Source of the DNA: Schaalia turicensis ACS-279-V-Col4
GTDB lineage: Bacteria > Actinomycetota > Actinomycetes > Actinomycetales > Actinomycetaceae
Length of the DNA stretch: 64,000 bases
Assembly (NCBI RefSeq): GCF_000296505.1
Contig: NZ_JH815208.1
Coordinates: 559,163 to 623,162 of the forward strand
Direction: 5' to 3'
Under the pieces are notes generated by a model. That model was given only the letters and a program-made list of their open reading frames with translations. It was not told the DNA's origin and did no database searches. Shown in pieces: positions 26,690 through 35,025 of the stretch. Made by a program: the position numbers and the translations under genes. Within the stretch, counting starts at the first letter, position 1; every line of letters starts with the position of its first letter.

Positions 26690-27841
26690 ATGAGCCACAG
26701 GATGATCCTCAACCAGACCGGATACTTCGGTCGAGGAGCCATCTCGAACATTCCCGCGGAGATCACCGCACGAGGCCTGAGCAAGGCCTTCATCGTGACG
26801 GATCCCGTCCTCGCCGACAACGGTACGGCCGCGCGGATCACCGATCTGCTCGACGGCGCAGGCATCGCCTGGCAGATCTTCTCCGACGTCGTTCCGAACC
26901 CTCCCATCGAGAAGGTCCAGGCGGGACTGAAGGTCTTCCGCGCGTCCGGTGCCGACATCCTCATCGGTCTGGGCGGAGGCTCCCCGCAGGACACCTGCAA
27001 GGCGATCTCCGTCATCGCGACGAATCCGGAATTCGAGGACGTTCTCTCCCTCGAGGGCCTCTCGCCGACGAAGAACCCCGGAGTCCCGATTATCGGCGTC
27101 CCGACGACCGCGGGCACCGCTTCCGAGACGACGATCAATTACGTCATCACCGATACGGCGAACAAGCGCAAGTTCGTCTGCGTCGATCCCCACGACATTC
27201 CGGTGATCGCGGTCGTCGACCCCGACCTCATGGACGGCATGCCGCGCTCCCTCAAAGTCGCGACGGGTCTCGATGCCCTTACTCACGCCATCGAGGGCTA
27301 CATCACCCCCGGCGCGTGGGAACTCTCCGACGCGCTGTGCCTCAAGTCCATTCAGATGATCGCGAAGAACCTTCCGGCTGCGGCCGATGGCGACGAGGAC
27401 GCGGTCGAGCAGATGGGATTGGCCGCCTACATCAATGGCATGGCCTACTCGAACGTCGGCCTAGGCCTCGTGCACGGCATGGCGCACCCGCTCGGCGGGC
27501 GCTACAATGCGCCCCACGGTCTCGCCAATGGGATCCTCCTCGCGCCGATCATGGCCTACAACGCCGAGTACACCGGTGAGAAGTACCGCGACATCGCCGA
27601 GGCATTCGGCGTCGCGAACGCCCAGACCATGCCCTTGGAGGAGGCGCGCGCGGCCGCCGTCGACGCGGTCTCCGCGCTCGTCGTCGGCCTGGGGAATCCG
27701 ACGAGGATCTCCGAGATCGGCGTCGACGAGTCCGGCATCCAAGGACTCGCCGACGACGCCTTCTCGGACGTGTGCACTCCCGGCAACCCGCGTCCCGCGA
27801 CTCGAGAGGACATCGAGGCCCTCTACCGTTCTCTGCTGTGA
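26690..27841 (+). CDS. fucO: Lactaldehyde reductase / 1,2-propanediol oxidoreductase FucO
   Basis: A group III iron-dependent alcohol dehydrogenase of 383 aa that aligns with E. coli FucO along its whole length (MILNQTGYFGRGA, LIGLGGGSPQDTCKAI, KFVCVDPHDIP, GLDALTHAIEGYITPGAWELSDAL, VGLGLVHGMAHPLGG). The iron ligands (Asp and His of DALTHAIEGY, His of LVHGMAHP, a later His of NAPHGLAN) are present. It reduces L-lactaldehyde with NADH when fucose or rhamnose is fermented. AAGGAGGAACAG is a strong ribosome binding site for ATG 26690. No other fucose genes are adjacent. Glu is nearly always GAG, unlike neighbouring genes, which suggests transfer. Confidence 0.93.
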   Translation: MSHRMILNQTGYFGRGAISNIPAEITARGLSKAFIVTDPVLADNGTAARITDLLDGAGIAWQIFSDVVPNPPIEKVQAGLKVFRASGADILIGLGGGSPQDTCKAISVIATNPEFEDVLSLEGLSPTKNPGVPIIGVPTTAGTASETTINYVITDTANKRKFVCVDPHDIPVIAVVDPDLMDGMPRSLKVATGLDALTHAIEGYITPGAWELSDALCLKSIQMIAKNLPAAADGDEDAVEQMGLAAYINGMAYSNVGLGLVHGMAHPLGGRYNAPHGLANGILLAPIMAYNAEYTGEKYRDIAEAFGVANAQTMPLEEARAAAVDAVSALVVGLGNPTRISEIGVDESGIQGLADDAFSDVCTPGNPRPATREDIEALYRSLL

Positions 27842-27906
27842 GCGCGAATCCTTCATTCGTCGTTCGATGAGCGGGCATCGGGCTCTGCGGGCCCGAAGAA
27901 GGGCGC

Positions 27907-27946
27907 ATGGCGCGGGCGATTCCCCACGGGGAACCGCCCGCGCCAT
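27907..27946 (+). terminator. Long hairpin after fucO
   Basis: A 19-bp stem with one mismatch (27907-27925 with 27928-27946) and a 2-nt loop lies 65 bases after the fucO stop. No T-run follows, so termination is probable rather than certain. Confidence 0.5.
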
Positions 27947-27997
27947 CGTGTTCGGACCTCGTTCTCGTCGACGAGGCGCCGGGGCGGGAGAGGACGC

Positions 27998-28110
27998 TCA
28001 GTCGCCCTTGCGCGCGCCCACGAGACCCGCGACGAGGGAGGAGACGAGCGCCGTGATGATCGCGCCCGCGACTGCCGTCCTCGAGGTCGCGAGGGCGTTC
28101 GTCGGTGCGT
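27998..28110 (-). pseudogene. Possible 3' remnant of a small membrane-protein gene
   Basis: On the minus strand, a frame ending at 27998 codes for SRTAVAGAIITALVSSLVAGLVGARKGD, a convincing transmembrane helix with a charged tail. Upstream in the same frame the sequence becomes Ser/Arg-rich and looks non-coding. It may be the last ~35 codons of a gene lost by rearrangement. Apart from this and the fucO hairpin, I see nothing else in 27842-28178. Confidence 0.25.
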
Positions 28111-28178
28111 GATAAGCCAGCGGGGCCGTCGATGCAGTGATGCTCCAACGGCCCCGATGTACAGTGGAATCGACTCGA

Positions 28179-29063
28179 CTACTTGACGGCGAAGAACTTC
28201 TTATCCGCAAGCAGTTCCGCCTGGACAGCGAGAGTGCCTTGCTCGATCCCATCGGTCGGGACCTCGATGACGATGTTTCCGGTCGTCGATGCGCCATTGA
28301 AAAGGGGAGACAATTGGTCGAACTCCTCCGGCGCGACAGTCAGCTTCTGAGAAGACGCCAGGTTGTACGTCTTGCCGTCCTTGCTGACGAAGTCGACCGT
28401 CGCCCAGGGCGCCTGACCCTGGGAGTCATTGCCGAGGTAGGTGGCCGTTATGTTGATAAGAACATAGGAGAAGCCATCCGTGGCCGGCTCGTTGAAATCG
28501 CTTGCGGCGGCAACCTTCTCATCCGCATTGAGGTCGACGGAGTTGACGGTGACCTTCCAGTCCTCCGTCGTGATCTCCGAGCCGATGGGGAGAGGATTCT
28601 CCCTGGAGGAGCCGGCATCGCCCTCATTCGTAGCGGGGGCGTCCGATTCGGCGGGAGTGCTTTGAGGCGACGAGGCTGCGGGGGTCGAGGTCGTGGTCTC
28701 AGTGGTCAGCGCCTGATCTACGGCGTGGCCGATGACGGCGATGAAAGCAATGGCTGCGACGATGGTTCCAACGATGGAAATGATGATCGCTGCGAGGCCT
28801 TGACCATGGGCCTTGTCCTTCTGAAGCACGGCGACGAGTCCGAGGACGAAGGAGACGGGCAGGAGGATCCACCCGAGGATTATGATGCCGGGTACACACG
28901 AGAGAATTGTTCCGGCGATGGCGAGGATGAGCGCGACGAGTCCGAGCGTATTGCGCGGCTTCTTCACAGGGATCTGGGGATTAACGGGGGGAGGGGGGAG
29001 GGAACTTCCTGAGGAGTTGCAGCTCCCCCTTCGAACGGGGTGCTCACTTCGGGCCTTTCGCAT
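28179..29063 (-). CDS. DUF4190/DUF4352-type membrane protein, 5' end probably frameshifted in a C/G tract
   Basis: About 290 aa: a Pro-rich start, two transmembrane helices (LGLVALILAIAGTILSCVPGIIILGWILL... and GLAAIIISIVGTIVAAIAFIAVIGH), a Ser/Thr/Ala-rich linker, and an extracellular domain (GSEITTEDWKVTVNSVDLNADE...YVLINITATYLG) like DUF4352. The given frame starts at ATG 29063, but its first ~20 residues look out of frame. A GTG at 29047 in another frame reads MSTPFEGGAATPQEVPSPLPP and would join the body exactly if the run of six G at 28986-28991 (plus strand) were one base longer. See findings. It lies in the GC-rich island. Confidence 0.7.
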   Translation of the reverse strand: MRKARSEHPVRRGSCNSSGSSLPPPPVNPQIPVKKPRNTLGLVALILAIAGTILSCVPGIIILGWILLPVSFVLGLVAVLQKDKAHGQGLAAIIISIVGTIVAAIAFIAVIGHAVDQALTTETTTSTPAASSPQSTPAESDAPATNEGDAGSSRENPLPIGSEITTEDWKVTVNSVDLNADEKVAAASDFNEPATDGFSYVLINITATYLGNDSQGQAPWATVDFVSKDGKTYNLASSQKLTVAPEEFDQLSPLFNGASTTGNIVIEVPTDGIEQGTLAVQAELLADKKFFAVK

Positions 29064-29259
29064 AGGTGGTGATGGAATGTCGACGCTGAAGACGAGCGAG
29101 TGAAGTGACTGCGCAGGAGGTCGGCGTGACGGATCTCATCTTAACGAATACCGCTTCATCTGTGGGTTATAGGACAAAATGTGTTGATTTTTTCCTTGTT
29201 TTTCGTTGGTATTTCAGGGGAAACTGGGTGTTTAAGTTGGTGTGGGTCGTGGTTGATCC

Positions 29260-29721
29260 ATGGCTAATGTGGCATGCCCTGTTTGTGGGGGTTCAACGGT
29301 ACGTAACGGGAAAACGCCTGCTGGTCGTCAGCGTTGGTGGTGCAGGTCATGCCGGGTGAGCATGACACGTCGGATTGATAACACGGCCAAGTAGCTGGAA
29401 GTGTTTCTTGCCTGGCTGATGAGCGCTACCAGGCAGGCGGATATGCCTGGCCGGGGGCGTAGCTTTCGTAGGCATTGCGGGAAATTTTGGCGGGTCTGGC
29501 CGCTTGCTCCTACCGCCGGGGAGGTGTACCGGGTGGTTTATGTTGACGGGATCTATCTTGCCCGCAATGTCGTTGTTCTCATCGCTTGCACGGATACTCA
29601 TGTGCTCGGCTGGTACGTAGCTAGAGCGGAAACCTCTCGCGCGTGGGCCGCTTTGATAGGGAAAATCCCGCCACCAGACATGGCGGTCACTGACGGCGGG
29701 AGCGGGGCTCGGGATAAATAA
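29260..29721 (+). pseudogene. Truncated IS1249-like (IS256 family) transposase with internal stop
   Basis: From ATG 29260 the frame gives a zinc-ribbon start (CPVCGGSTVRNGKTPAGRQRWWCRSCR), as in IS1249-type transposases. It is interrupted by a TAG at 29392-29394 and continues in frame with VYRVVYVDGIYLARNVVVLIACTDTHVLGWYVARAETSRAWAAL, which includes the first Asp of the DDE site, then ends at VTDGGSGARDK. Only about 150 of the usual ~390 residues remain. No terminal inverted repeats are identifiable. The 3' end abuts a 20-bp tandem repeat and tRNA-Phe. Confidence 0.8.
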
Positions 29722-29751
29722 AAACCCCGAAGGATAAATAAAAACCCCGAA
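29712..29751. repeat. 20-bp perfect tandem repeat at the island/tRNA boundary
   Basis: Two identical 20-bp units (29712-29731 and 29732-29751) duplicate the T-rich tail plus the first stem bases of the tRNA-Phe terminator. It looks like a scar of insertion or recombination at the tRNA 3' flank. Confidence 0.7.
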
Positions 29752-29770
29752 AGTTTGTGAACTTTCGGGG
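29740..29770 (-). terminator. Terminator of the tRNA-Phe/Asp/Glu transcript
   Basis: On the minus strand, an 11-bp stem (29760-29770 with 29745-29755) is followed by TTTTTATTTATCC. It lies directly after the tRNA-Phe 3' end. Confidence 0.85.
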
Positions 29771-29774
29771 GATC

Positions 29775-29850
29775 TGGTGGCTCCGACCGGCGTCGATCCG
29801 GTGACCTTTCGATTTTCAGTCGAACGCTCTACCAACTGAGCTACAGAGCC
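29775..29850 (-). tRNA. tRNA-Phe (anticodon GAA)
   Basis: A cloverleaf with acceptor GGCTCTG/CGGAGCC, D-arm AGCTCAGTTGGTAGAGC, anticodon loop CTGAAAA, T-loop TTCGACG-like and an encoded CCA. Confidence 0.93.
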
Positions 29851-29877
29851 AGTAACCGGACCGGCAGGTCTGGTCGG

Positions 29878-29951
29878 CGACCCCGACGGGACTTGAACCC
29901 GCGACCTCCGCCGTGACAGGGCGGCGCGCTAACCAACTGCGCTACGGGGCC
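29878..29951 (-). tRNA. tRNA-Asp (anticodon GTC)
   Basis: A cloverleaf with acceptor GGCCCCG/CGGGGTC, anticodon loop CTGTCAC and T-loop TTCAAGT. CCA is not encoded. GluQRS at 1468 would act on a tRNA(Asp) carrying queuosine. Confidence 0.92.
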
Positions 29952-30011
29952 TTACAACAGGTAAGACCTATTGAGTTATTTTCACTGTTCAGCACGAGTG
30001 CCGTCAGAGAG

Positions 30012-30084
<73 letters not shown>

Positions 30085-30267
30085 CTTTTCGGCCACCACA
30101 GTGGCGTCCGAAGACGAGGAAAAGCATATGTGTAAAACGGGGTGGAATGCAAAACGGAATCATGGTGAACCGACTCACAGTTAATAAAAATGGCTAAAAT
30201 TCGCTGAAAACTCCATATTGTTTCTCTCCGATTTGAGGCTTTCGGTGTCCGCGTCTAAGCCCGTGCG

Positions 30268-30300
30268 TCTTCAGCAATCTGAAGAATCACCCCCTAGGCT
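30268..30300 (+). promoter_or_regulatory. mscS promoter region with inverted repeat
   Basis: TAGGCT (30295-30300) ends 6 nt before ATG 30307, as for a leaderless transcript. A perfect TCTTCAG-N4-CTGAAGA repeat (30268-30285) covers the place of the -35 element, so a regulator could bind there. Confidence 0.5.
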
Positions 30301-30306
30301 TGGACT

Positions 30307-32292
30307 ATGACTTTGCCGACTCTGTTTTCTTCGCACATGCTGACCCTCTGGGGGGCCTCGTATATAGCCACGGAAGCTGATGCGCAATCTGATGGCACCC
30401 AGTCGGGCGTTGCGGAAGTCGCGGTGAGCAATGCCATTGATATTGCTTCACTGCTGCTCAGCGCAGCAGTGGCAGCGGTGATCGGTTTCGTCGTTGCCGC
30501 GTTTGTTTCCGCACTTGTCGGTCGAACCTTCCGTCGTTGGCCTGTGGGAGCCGCGCTGGTGAAGCGCGTTCACACACCCCTGTATGTCACAGCGATGGTC
30601 TGGGGCGCGTGGATTGGACTGAATTGGCGCCTGCAAGAAGCAGATCTGACAAAATGGTCGAACGGGGCCCTAGTCTCCAGCGCCCTTCACGGTCTGCTGA
30701 TACTGGCGATTGTTGCGATGACGTGGATTCTGTATTCGGCAGCGTGGGTTTTTGAAGACGCGGCGCGTCTGCGTAACCGTGCGGATCAAGGGCGTTCGAG
30801 GCGCTTTGCAACCCAAGCCCAGGTGCTACGACGTTTGACGCAGGTTCTCGTTGTGATTGTCGGTATCTGCGTCATTCTGGGGACGTTCGCGGCCGCGCGC
30901 CAGGCGATGGGAACCCTACTTGCATCCGCAGGTTTGATCTCCGTGATCGCAGGTCTTGCCGCGCAACAAACCTTAGGCAACGTATTCGCTGGAATTCAGC
31001 TTGCTTTCACGGACGCGATCCGCGTAGGCGACGTTGTTGTAGCGAACGCGAAGGGAGAGTCGGGTGCGATTGAAGAAATCACGCTCTCGTACGTGGTTGT
31101 CCGAGTGTGGGATGAGCGACGCCTGATTATTCCTTCGACCTACTTCACCTCAACAACCTTCGAGAACTGGACACGACGGGCTGCCGCTCAGCTGGGAACG
31201 GTCGAAGTCCAGCTGGACTGGTCTGCTCCGATGGCGCTGATTCGCCAGAAGGTGGAGCAGATCCTGACCTCGACGGATCTGTGGGACGGGCGTACGTGGA
31301 ACGTTCAGATGACGGCATCCGATACCTCGACGGTCACGATCCGAATTCTGGTGTCCGCCGCGAACTCTGGAAACCTGTGGGATCTGCGTTGCCACTTGCG
31401 AGAACGCTTGATCGAATGGATTGTCGCCGAAGAACCGTGGACTCGGCCGTCGACGCGCGTTCAGACCTACCAGGGAACACCGGTTGCGCATGACACCTCT
31501 CGCGCGCAGGTTGCAGCGTTCGCTGCTGAATTGCGCTCGATCGCCGGAGACACCTCGGTTCCGCTGGGTCACGAGTCTGGTAATACGGCGATCGAAGATG
31601 CGCGTCACGCCCTTGAAGGTGAGGATGCAGGCATCGATGCGGAGCACGCTGCTCGTATGGTCGCGGCACGCCGTAAAGCAAAGCGTGCGCGTCGACGTGC
31701 AATGGCGGATCGTATACGCGACTTGGCTGAAGCGGGCGATCGCGGAGAGGCCTCTCCGAGCGACGATTCGTCGACCCAGGTGATGACTCGCGGGACGCTA
31801 CAGAAGGTACTCGAAGCTGTTGCGAAGGGTGTTCAACCGGGTACCGAAGAATCTTCATCGCCAGTGTCTGGAACGCAGGGCGTAACGGCCACGGGGGCTA
31901 TCGGCACCCACGAGCTCAGTGAAAAAAATGGGTCGGCTAGCACCTTAGAGCAAGCCACCTCGTCTTCGCAGAGCGAGCAGAGCGAAAAGACTTCTTCGCA
32001 GAGTAAAGAACCGGACGCCATAACAATGACCCTGACAACCAGTGGCAAGGGCGAACGCTTGTTCTCCGGTTCACCTGACGCTGAAGAACGATCCGCGATC
32101 TTCGCCGGCCCGGGTGAAGACGCGCTCGCGGAACGTGAAGCGACGCGTCAACGTCGCGAGCGCGAACAGGAAACACGCGAGCAAGAAGCAATGAACGCCA
32201 CCGGATCCTTCCCGGCCATCGTGTGTGATGGCGAAGAATCTGGCGACGGTCATGACGAAGATCTGACGGAAACGAAGATCCAGCACCTCTGA
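30307..32292 (+). CDS. MscS-family mechanosensitive channel with a long cytoplasmic tail
   Basis: Small-conductance mechanosensitive channel that releases solutes on osmotic downshock. N-terminal transmembrane helices are followed by the pore/beta region SLISVIAGLAAQQTLGNVFAGIQLAFTDAIRVGDVVV, a clear MscS signature, and the cytoplasmic vestibule domain to about residue 370. The last ~290 residues are Ser/Glu/Gln-rich and charged (for example EQATSSSQSEQSEKTSSQSKEP, then REATRQRREREQETREQEAM), probably disordered and coiled; typical MscS is ~290 aa in total. It is a single gene with a leaderless-type promoter. Confidence 0.88.
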   Translation: MTLPTLFSSHMLTLWGASYIATEADAQSDGTQSGVAEVAVSNAIDIASLLLSAAVAAVIGFVVAAFVSALVGRTFRRWPVGAALVKRVHTPLYVTAMVWGAWIGLNWRLQEADLTKWSNGALVSSALHGLLILAIVAMTWILYSAAWVFEDAARLRNRADQGRSRRFATQAQVLRRLTQVLVVIVGICVILGTFAAARQAMGTLLASAGLISVIAGLAAQQTLGNVFAGIQLAFTDAIRVGDVVVANAKGESGAIEEITLSYVVVRVWDERRLIIPSTYFTSTTFENWTRRAAAQLGTVEVQLDWSAPMALIRQKVEQILTSTDLWDGRTWNVQMTASDTSTVTIRILVSAANSGNLWDLRCHLRERLIEWIVAEEPWTRPSTRVQTYQGTPVAHDTSRAQVAAFAAELRSIAGDTSVPLGHESGNTAIEDARHALEGEDAGIDAEHAARMVAARRKAKRARRRAMADRIRDLAEAGDRGEASPSDDSSTQVMTRGTLQKVLEAVAKGVQPGTEESSSPVSGTQGVTATGAIGTHELSEKNGSASTLEQATSSSQSEQSEKTSSQSKEPDAITMTLTTSGKGERLFSGSPDAEERSAIFAGPGEDALAEREATRQRREREQETREQEAMNATGSFPAIVCDGEESGDGHDEDLTETKIQHL

Positions 32293-32382
32293 TTCGCTCT
32301 GGGTGTCATCTACCCGCGTGAAGGTAAGTCCGAAGGTTAATCGCGAATCGCGACCTCGTCCCTCAAGGGCGACAATAGGTGT

Positions 32383-32802
32383 ATGACTGATTTTCCAAGC
32401 TTGAACGATGCAGCGAACATGACCGATGCGCAGTGGAAGCGTATCTTGACGCCGATGCAATACCACGTGCTACGCGAGGCGGGGACCGAACGCCCCTTCA
32501 CGGGAGAGTTGCTGGGGGAAACTCGTGACGGCGCGTATCACTGCGCGGCGTGTGGTGCCCAGCTGTTCGATGCGAGCACCAAGTTCGAATCGCACTGCGG
32601 TTGGCCGAGCTTCTATCAGGCGAAAGACGCGTCGACGACCGAGATTGAAGACCGCTCGCACGGCATGGTTCGTACCGAGGTTCGTTGCTCGAACTGCGGT
32701 TCGCACCTTGGTCACGTGTTCCCGGATGCGCCGAATCAGCCGACGGGCAACCGCTACTGCATGAACTCTGCAGCGCTCACTTTCGTGCCCGCGGGCGGAT
32801 GA
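32383..32802 (+). CDS. msrB: Peptide methionine (R)-S-oxide reductase MsrB
   Basis: Repairs methionine-R-sulfoxide in proteins. Zinc-binding pairs Cys54/Cys57 (CAAC) and Cys102/Cys105 (CSNC) and the catalytic Cys126 (NRYCMNS) are present. The 139-aa length is typical. No ribosome binding site is visible before the ATG. The EamA gene starts 7 bases after its stop, so the two are probably co-transcribed. Confidence 0.94.
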   Translation: MTDFPSLNDAANMTDAQWKRILTPMQYHVLREAGTERPFTGELLGETRDGAYHCAACGAQLFDASTKFESHCGWPSFYQAKDASTTEIEDRSHGMVRTEVRCSNCGSHLGHVFPDAPNQPTGNRYCMNSAALTFVPAGG

Positions 32803-32808
32803 TGCGCG

Positions 32809-33681
32809 GTGCCATCGCTTCCTTCAAAGTCGGGGCTGGACAGGGTTCCCGCTCAGTTTTTCATCGTCGGTTCGGCGCTGATCCAGTACGTTGGCGCAGC
32901 TATTGCAATCGGCCTGTTTGCACAGATGTCGCCTGCTTCGGTCGCATGGTGGCGAGTTTTAGTCGCCGCGAGCATCCTGCTCGCGTGGCGTCGCCCGTGG
33001 CGTGAAAAGTGGAGTCGCAAAGATCTTGTGACGTCCATGGTTTTCGGTGTGTTCATCATTTCGATGAACTCCACCTTCTACGAAGCCATCGCTCGCCTCC
33101 CGCTTGGTGCGGCCGTGTCGTTGGAATTCGTGGGCCCCGTTCTGGTTGCGATTTTTAGGGGACGAGGCCCAGCGCCACGCATCGCCGCCCTCCTTGCGTT
33201 TGCTGGGGTTGTGTCGATCTCTGGGCTTGGGTTGGACCTTGATGCGCCCGGCGTGAAGGCTGGTATTGTCTGGATTCTGTTGGCGGCGACTGCGTGGGCT
33301 GGCTACATCATGGTCGGTCAGAAGCTTGCGTCGAAACGGTCGGCGGTATCGAATCTGGCAGCGTCGCTCGGTTGGAGTGCGCTGTTCAGTTCGGTTGTGT
33401 TGGCTCCCGGTGGCGTCGGAGGTTTTACGTCTGCGCACTTGTTCGGGGCGCTCGTCGTGGTGGGTGTGCTGTCGACGGTAATTCCGTTTAGTTTAGAAGC
33501 TTTGGCGATGTCGCGTGTCAGCGCAGCAACCTTTGCCCTGTTTACGGCGATGCTTCCGGCAACGTCGACGATTGTGGGTGCGGTGATGCTCCGTCAGCTC
33601 CCAACGCTGGGTGAGCTGGGTGGACTCGTGCTGATTTCCATTGCAGTCTGGATTGCGTCGTCCCCGCGCTTCCAGCGCTGA
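32809..33681 (+). CDS. EamA/RhtA-type inner membrane exporter
   Basis: A 290-aa protein with about ten transmembrane helices in two EamA repeats. RLPLGAAVSLEFVGPVLVAI and the second-half LSTVIPFSLEALAMSRVSAATFALFTAMLPATSTIVGAVML match the RhtA (threonine/homoserine exporter) branch. The substrate is not determined; amino acids are likely. The GTG start lies 7 bases after the msrB stop. The dispersed motif at 33161-33169 lies in a cytoplasmic loop (RGRGP). Confidence 0.85.
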   Translation: MPSLPSKSGLDRVPAQFFIVGSALIQYVGAAIAIGLFAQMSPASVAWWRVLVAASILLAWRRPWREKWSRKDLVTSMVFGVFIISMNSTFYEAIARLPLGAAVSLEFVGPVLVAIFRGRGPAPRIAALLAFAGVVSISGLGLDLDAPGVKAGIVWILLAATAWAGYIMVGQKLASKRSAVSNLAASLGWSALFSSVVLAPGGVGGFTSAHLFGALVVVGVLSTVIPFSLEALAMSRVSAATFALFTAMLPATSTIVGAVMLRQLPTLGELGGLVLISIAVWIASSPRFQR

Positions 33682-34072
33682 AGCGTAGTTCTGGCCGGAC
33701 TTACGGTTCCCGGTTCTGGCTGACGTGCACGCGGGTTGCTTTGTGATGGGCTTGGGTCCGAATTTCGGCGGGGGATTTTTCTTCTTTGAACCAGTGTGTC
33801 GCAGGGTGCGCCCAGCTACGCCCGAAGTCCGATGAGCGAGTTGGCGTCACGCAATTGGAGTGCCGTCGCCATGGTGTTTCTGCGCCCCTTGATGCGACGA
33901 GTCATCTCTATGAGGAGAATGCGGAGAAGCCGACGAAGGGTCGGATTCTAAGATTCTTGGTAGACCCCCCAATGTGGAAGGCTAAGGGGTGAGCTATGCG
34001 GAAGGCAGGTGCGCACACTGATCTGCAACCATGCAGGTGAAGTGGCATTTGAAAAGCCGACGAAGCAAGTGG
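33682..34072. other. Intergenic region without a convincing gene
   Basis: An open frame at 33786-33992 (68 codons) lacks a ribosome binding site and family resemblance, and I do not accept it. The sequence GCCGACGAAG occurs twice (33933 and 34055). Nothing else stands out. Confidence 0.5.
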
Positions 34073-34147
34073 TGGTAGGCCCAGGGGGACTCGAACCCCC
34101 AACCCACGGATTAAAAGTCCGCTGCTCTACCATTGAGCTATAGGCCC
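34073..34147 (-). tRNA. tRNA-Lys (anticodon TTT)
   Basis: A cloverleaf with acceptor GGGCCTA/TGGGCCT, D-arm AGCTCAATGGTAGAGC, anticodon loop CTTTTAA, T-loop TTCGAGT and an encoded CCA. Confidence 0.92.
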
Positions 34148-34226
34148 AGCGGTTTCGGTCGCGCCAAAGCGCGTGAACCGCCCAAGATCGTAAAGATCTG
34201 TCTCTATTGTAATAAGGATTCTTCTA

Positions 34227-34859
34227 ATGGTTAAATCGTGTTCACCGCGTCGCCCCGCCATGTTGACGCCAACGAAGGCGGAGTCAATCGTCGGCGACGA
34301 GGACACGGCGGCAAGTTCCGGCTTGGCGCATTCGAGTGCGTGGGCGCTGATGGGCGTGGGCGATGAGGATTTTGACCGCGAGGCCACGCTTCGTCTTCGG
34401 GCTCTTGTCCGGAACCTGGGCGTGGACCAGGTGGCACACCTCTGGTCGCGTAGCCCGGAGTTCACTCTGCCGGGTGCTTTGTGGCGACTCTATCTTCTAC
34501 TCGAGTGGTATGAACGCGAGCCCGGCCTCGTTGATGAGCGATACGTGGATGGGGCGCACGCCGATATTGTTCCGGGACTGGAACACCCTCTGAACTTGCC
34601 GGAGTTAGCGGACGTGATGGCGGATGTCGCACGACTGCTGACCGGCGAGCTGACGGACGATGATCTGGAAGAGGTCATCACGGACGCGTCGAATGCGATG
34701 CGAGTGCTGGCTGCTGGTTTCGGTGGTGGCGGTTCGTGGATCACGGATCCGAATGATCCGCTGGCCTACCCGGTTTCGACGCGTGCGAAGGCGCTTTTGA
34801 AGACGGCGGAAGAGCTGTCCGTCAGTGCGCGTGAGGCGCATGTTGGTGCGCTCGAATAG
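34227..34859 (+). CDS. Hypothetical actinobacterial protein upstream of ppk
   Basis: A 210-aa soluble protein, mainly helical, with WALMGVGDEDFDREATLRLRALVRNLGVDQVAHLWSRSPEFTLPGALWRLYLLLEWYERE. I do not recognise a named domain, though it has the composition of a folded protein. The start at 34227 follows AAGGATTCTTCTA; ATG 34260 is an alternative. It is 166 bases upstream of ppk in the same direction and may share regulation with it. Confidence 0.65.
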   Translation: MVKSCSPRRPAMLTPTKAESIVGDEDTAASSGLAHSSAWALMGVGDEDFDREATLRLRALVRNLGVDQVAHLWSRSPEFTLPGALWRLYLLLEWYEREPGLVDERYVDGAHADIVPGLEHPLNLPELADVMADVARLLTGELTDDDLEEVITDASNAMRVLAAGFGGGGSWITDPNDPLAYPVSTRAKALLKTAEELSVSAREAHVGALE

Positions 34860-35025
34860 TGAGTCGGCGGGGTACGAGGGCACTGCAAGAGCACAATGTC
34901 CGCACGTTGTGATTCTTTGGTGCGTTGAAGCCCTTTTGGCGTGCGAAAACGCCCGCTCAATGACACCATAGAAGGCAGTTCAATGCGCCAACGCGCATAA
35001 AGCAACGATGCTTGAAGAGGCCCTC

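Noticed and set aside
28137-29012. A 291-codon plus-strand frame opposite the DUF4352 gene
   Set aside because: The minus-strand product has membrane helices and a recognisable extracellular domain, while the forward frame is Arg/Gly/Asp-rich without features.
33786-33992. A 68-codon plus-strand frame
   Set aside because: It lacks a ribosome binding site, a leaderless -10 box and any family resemblance.
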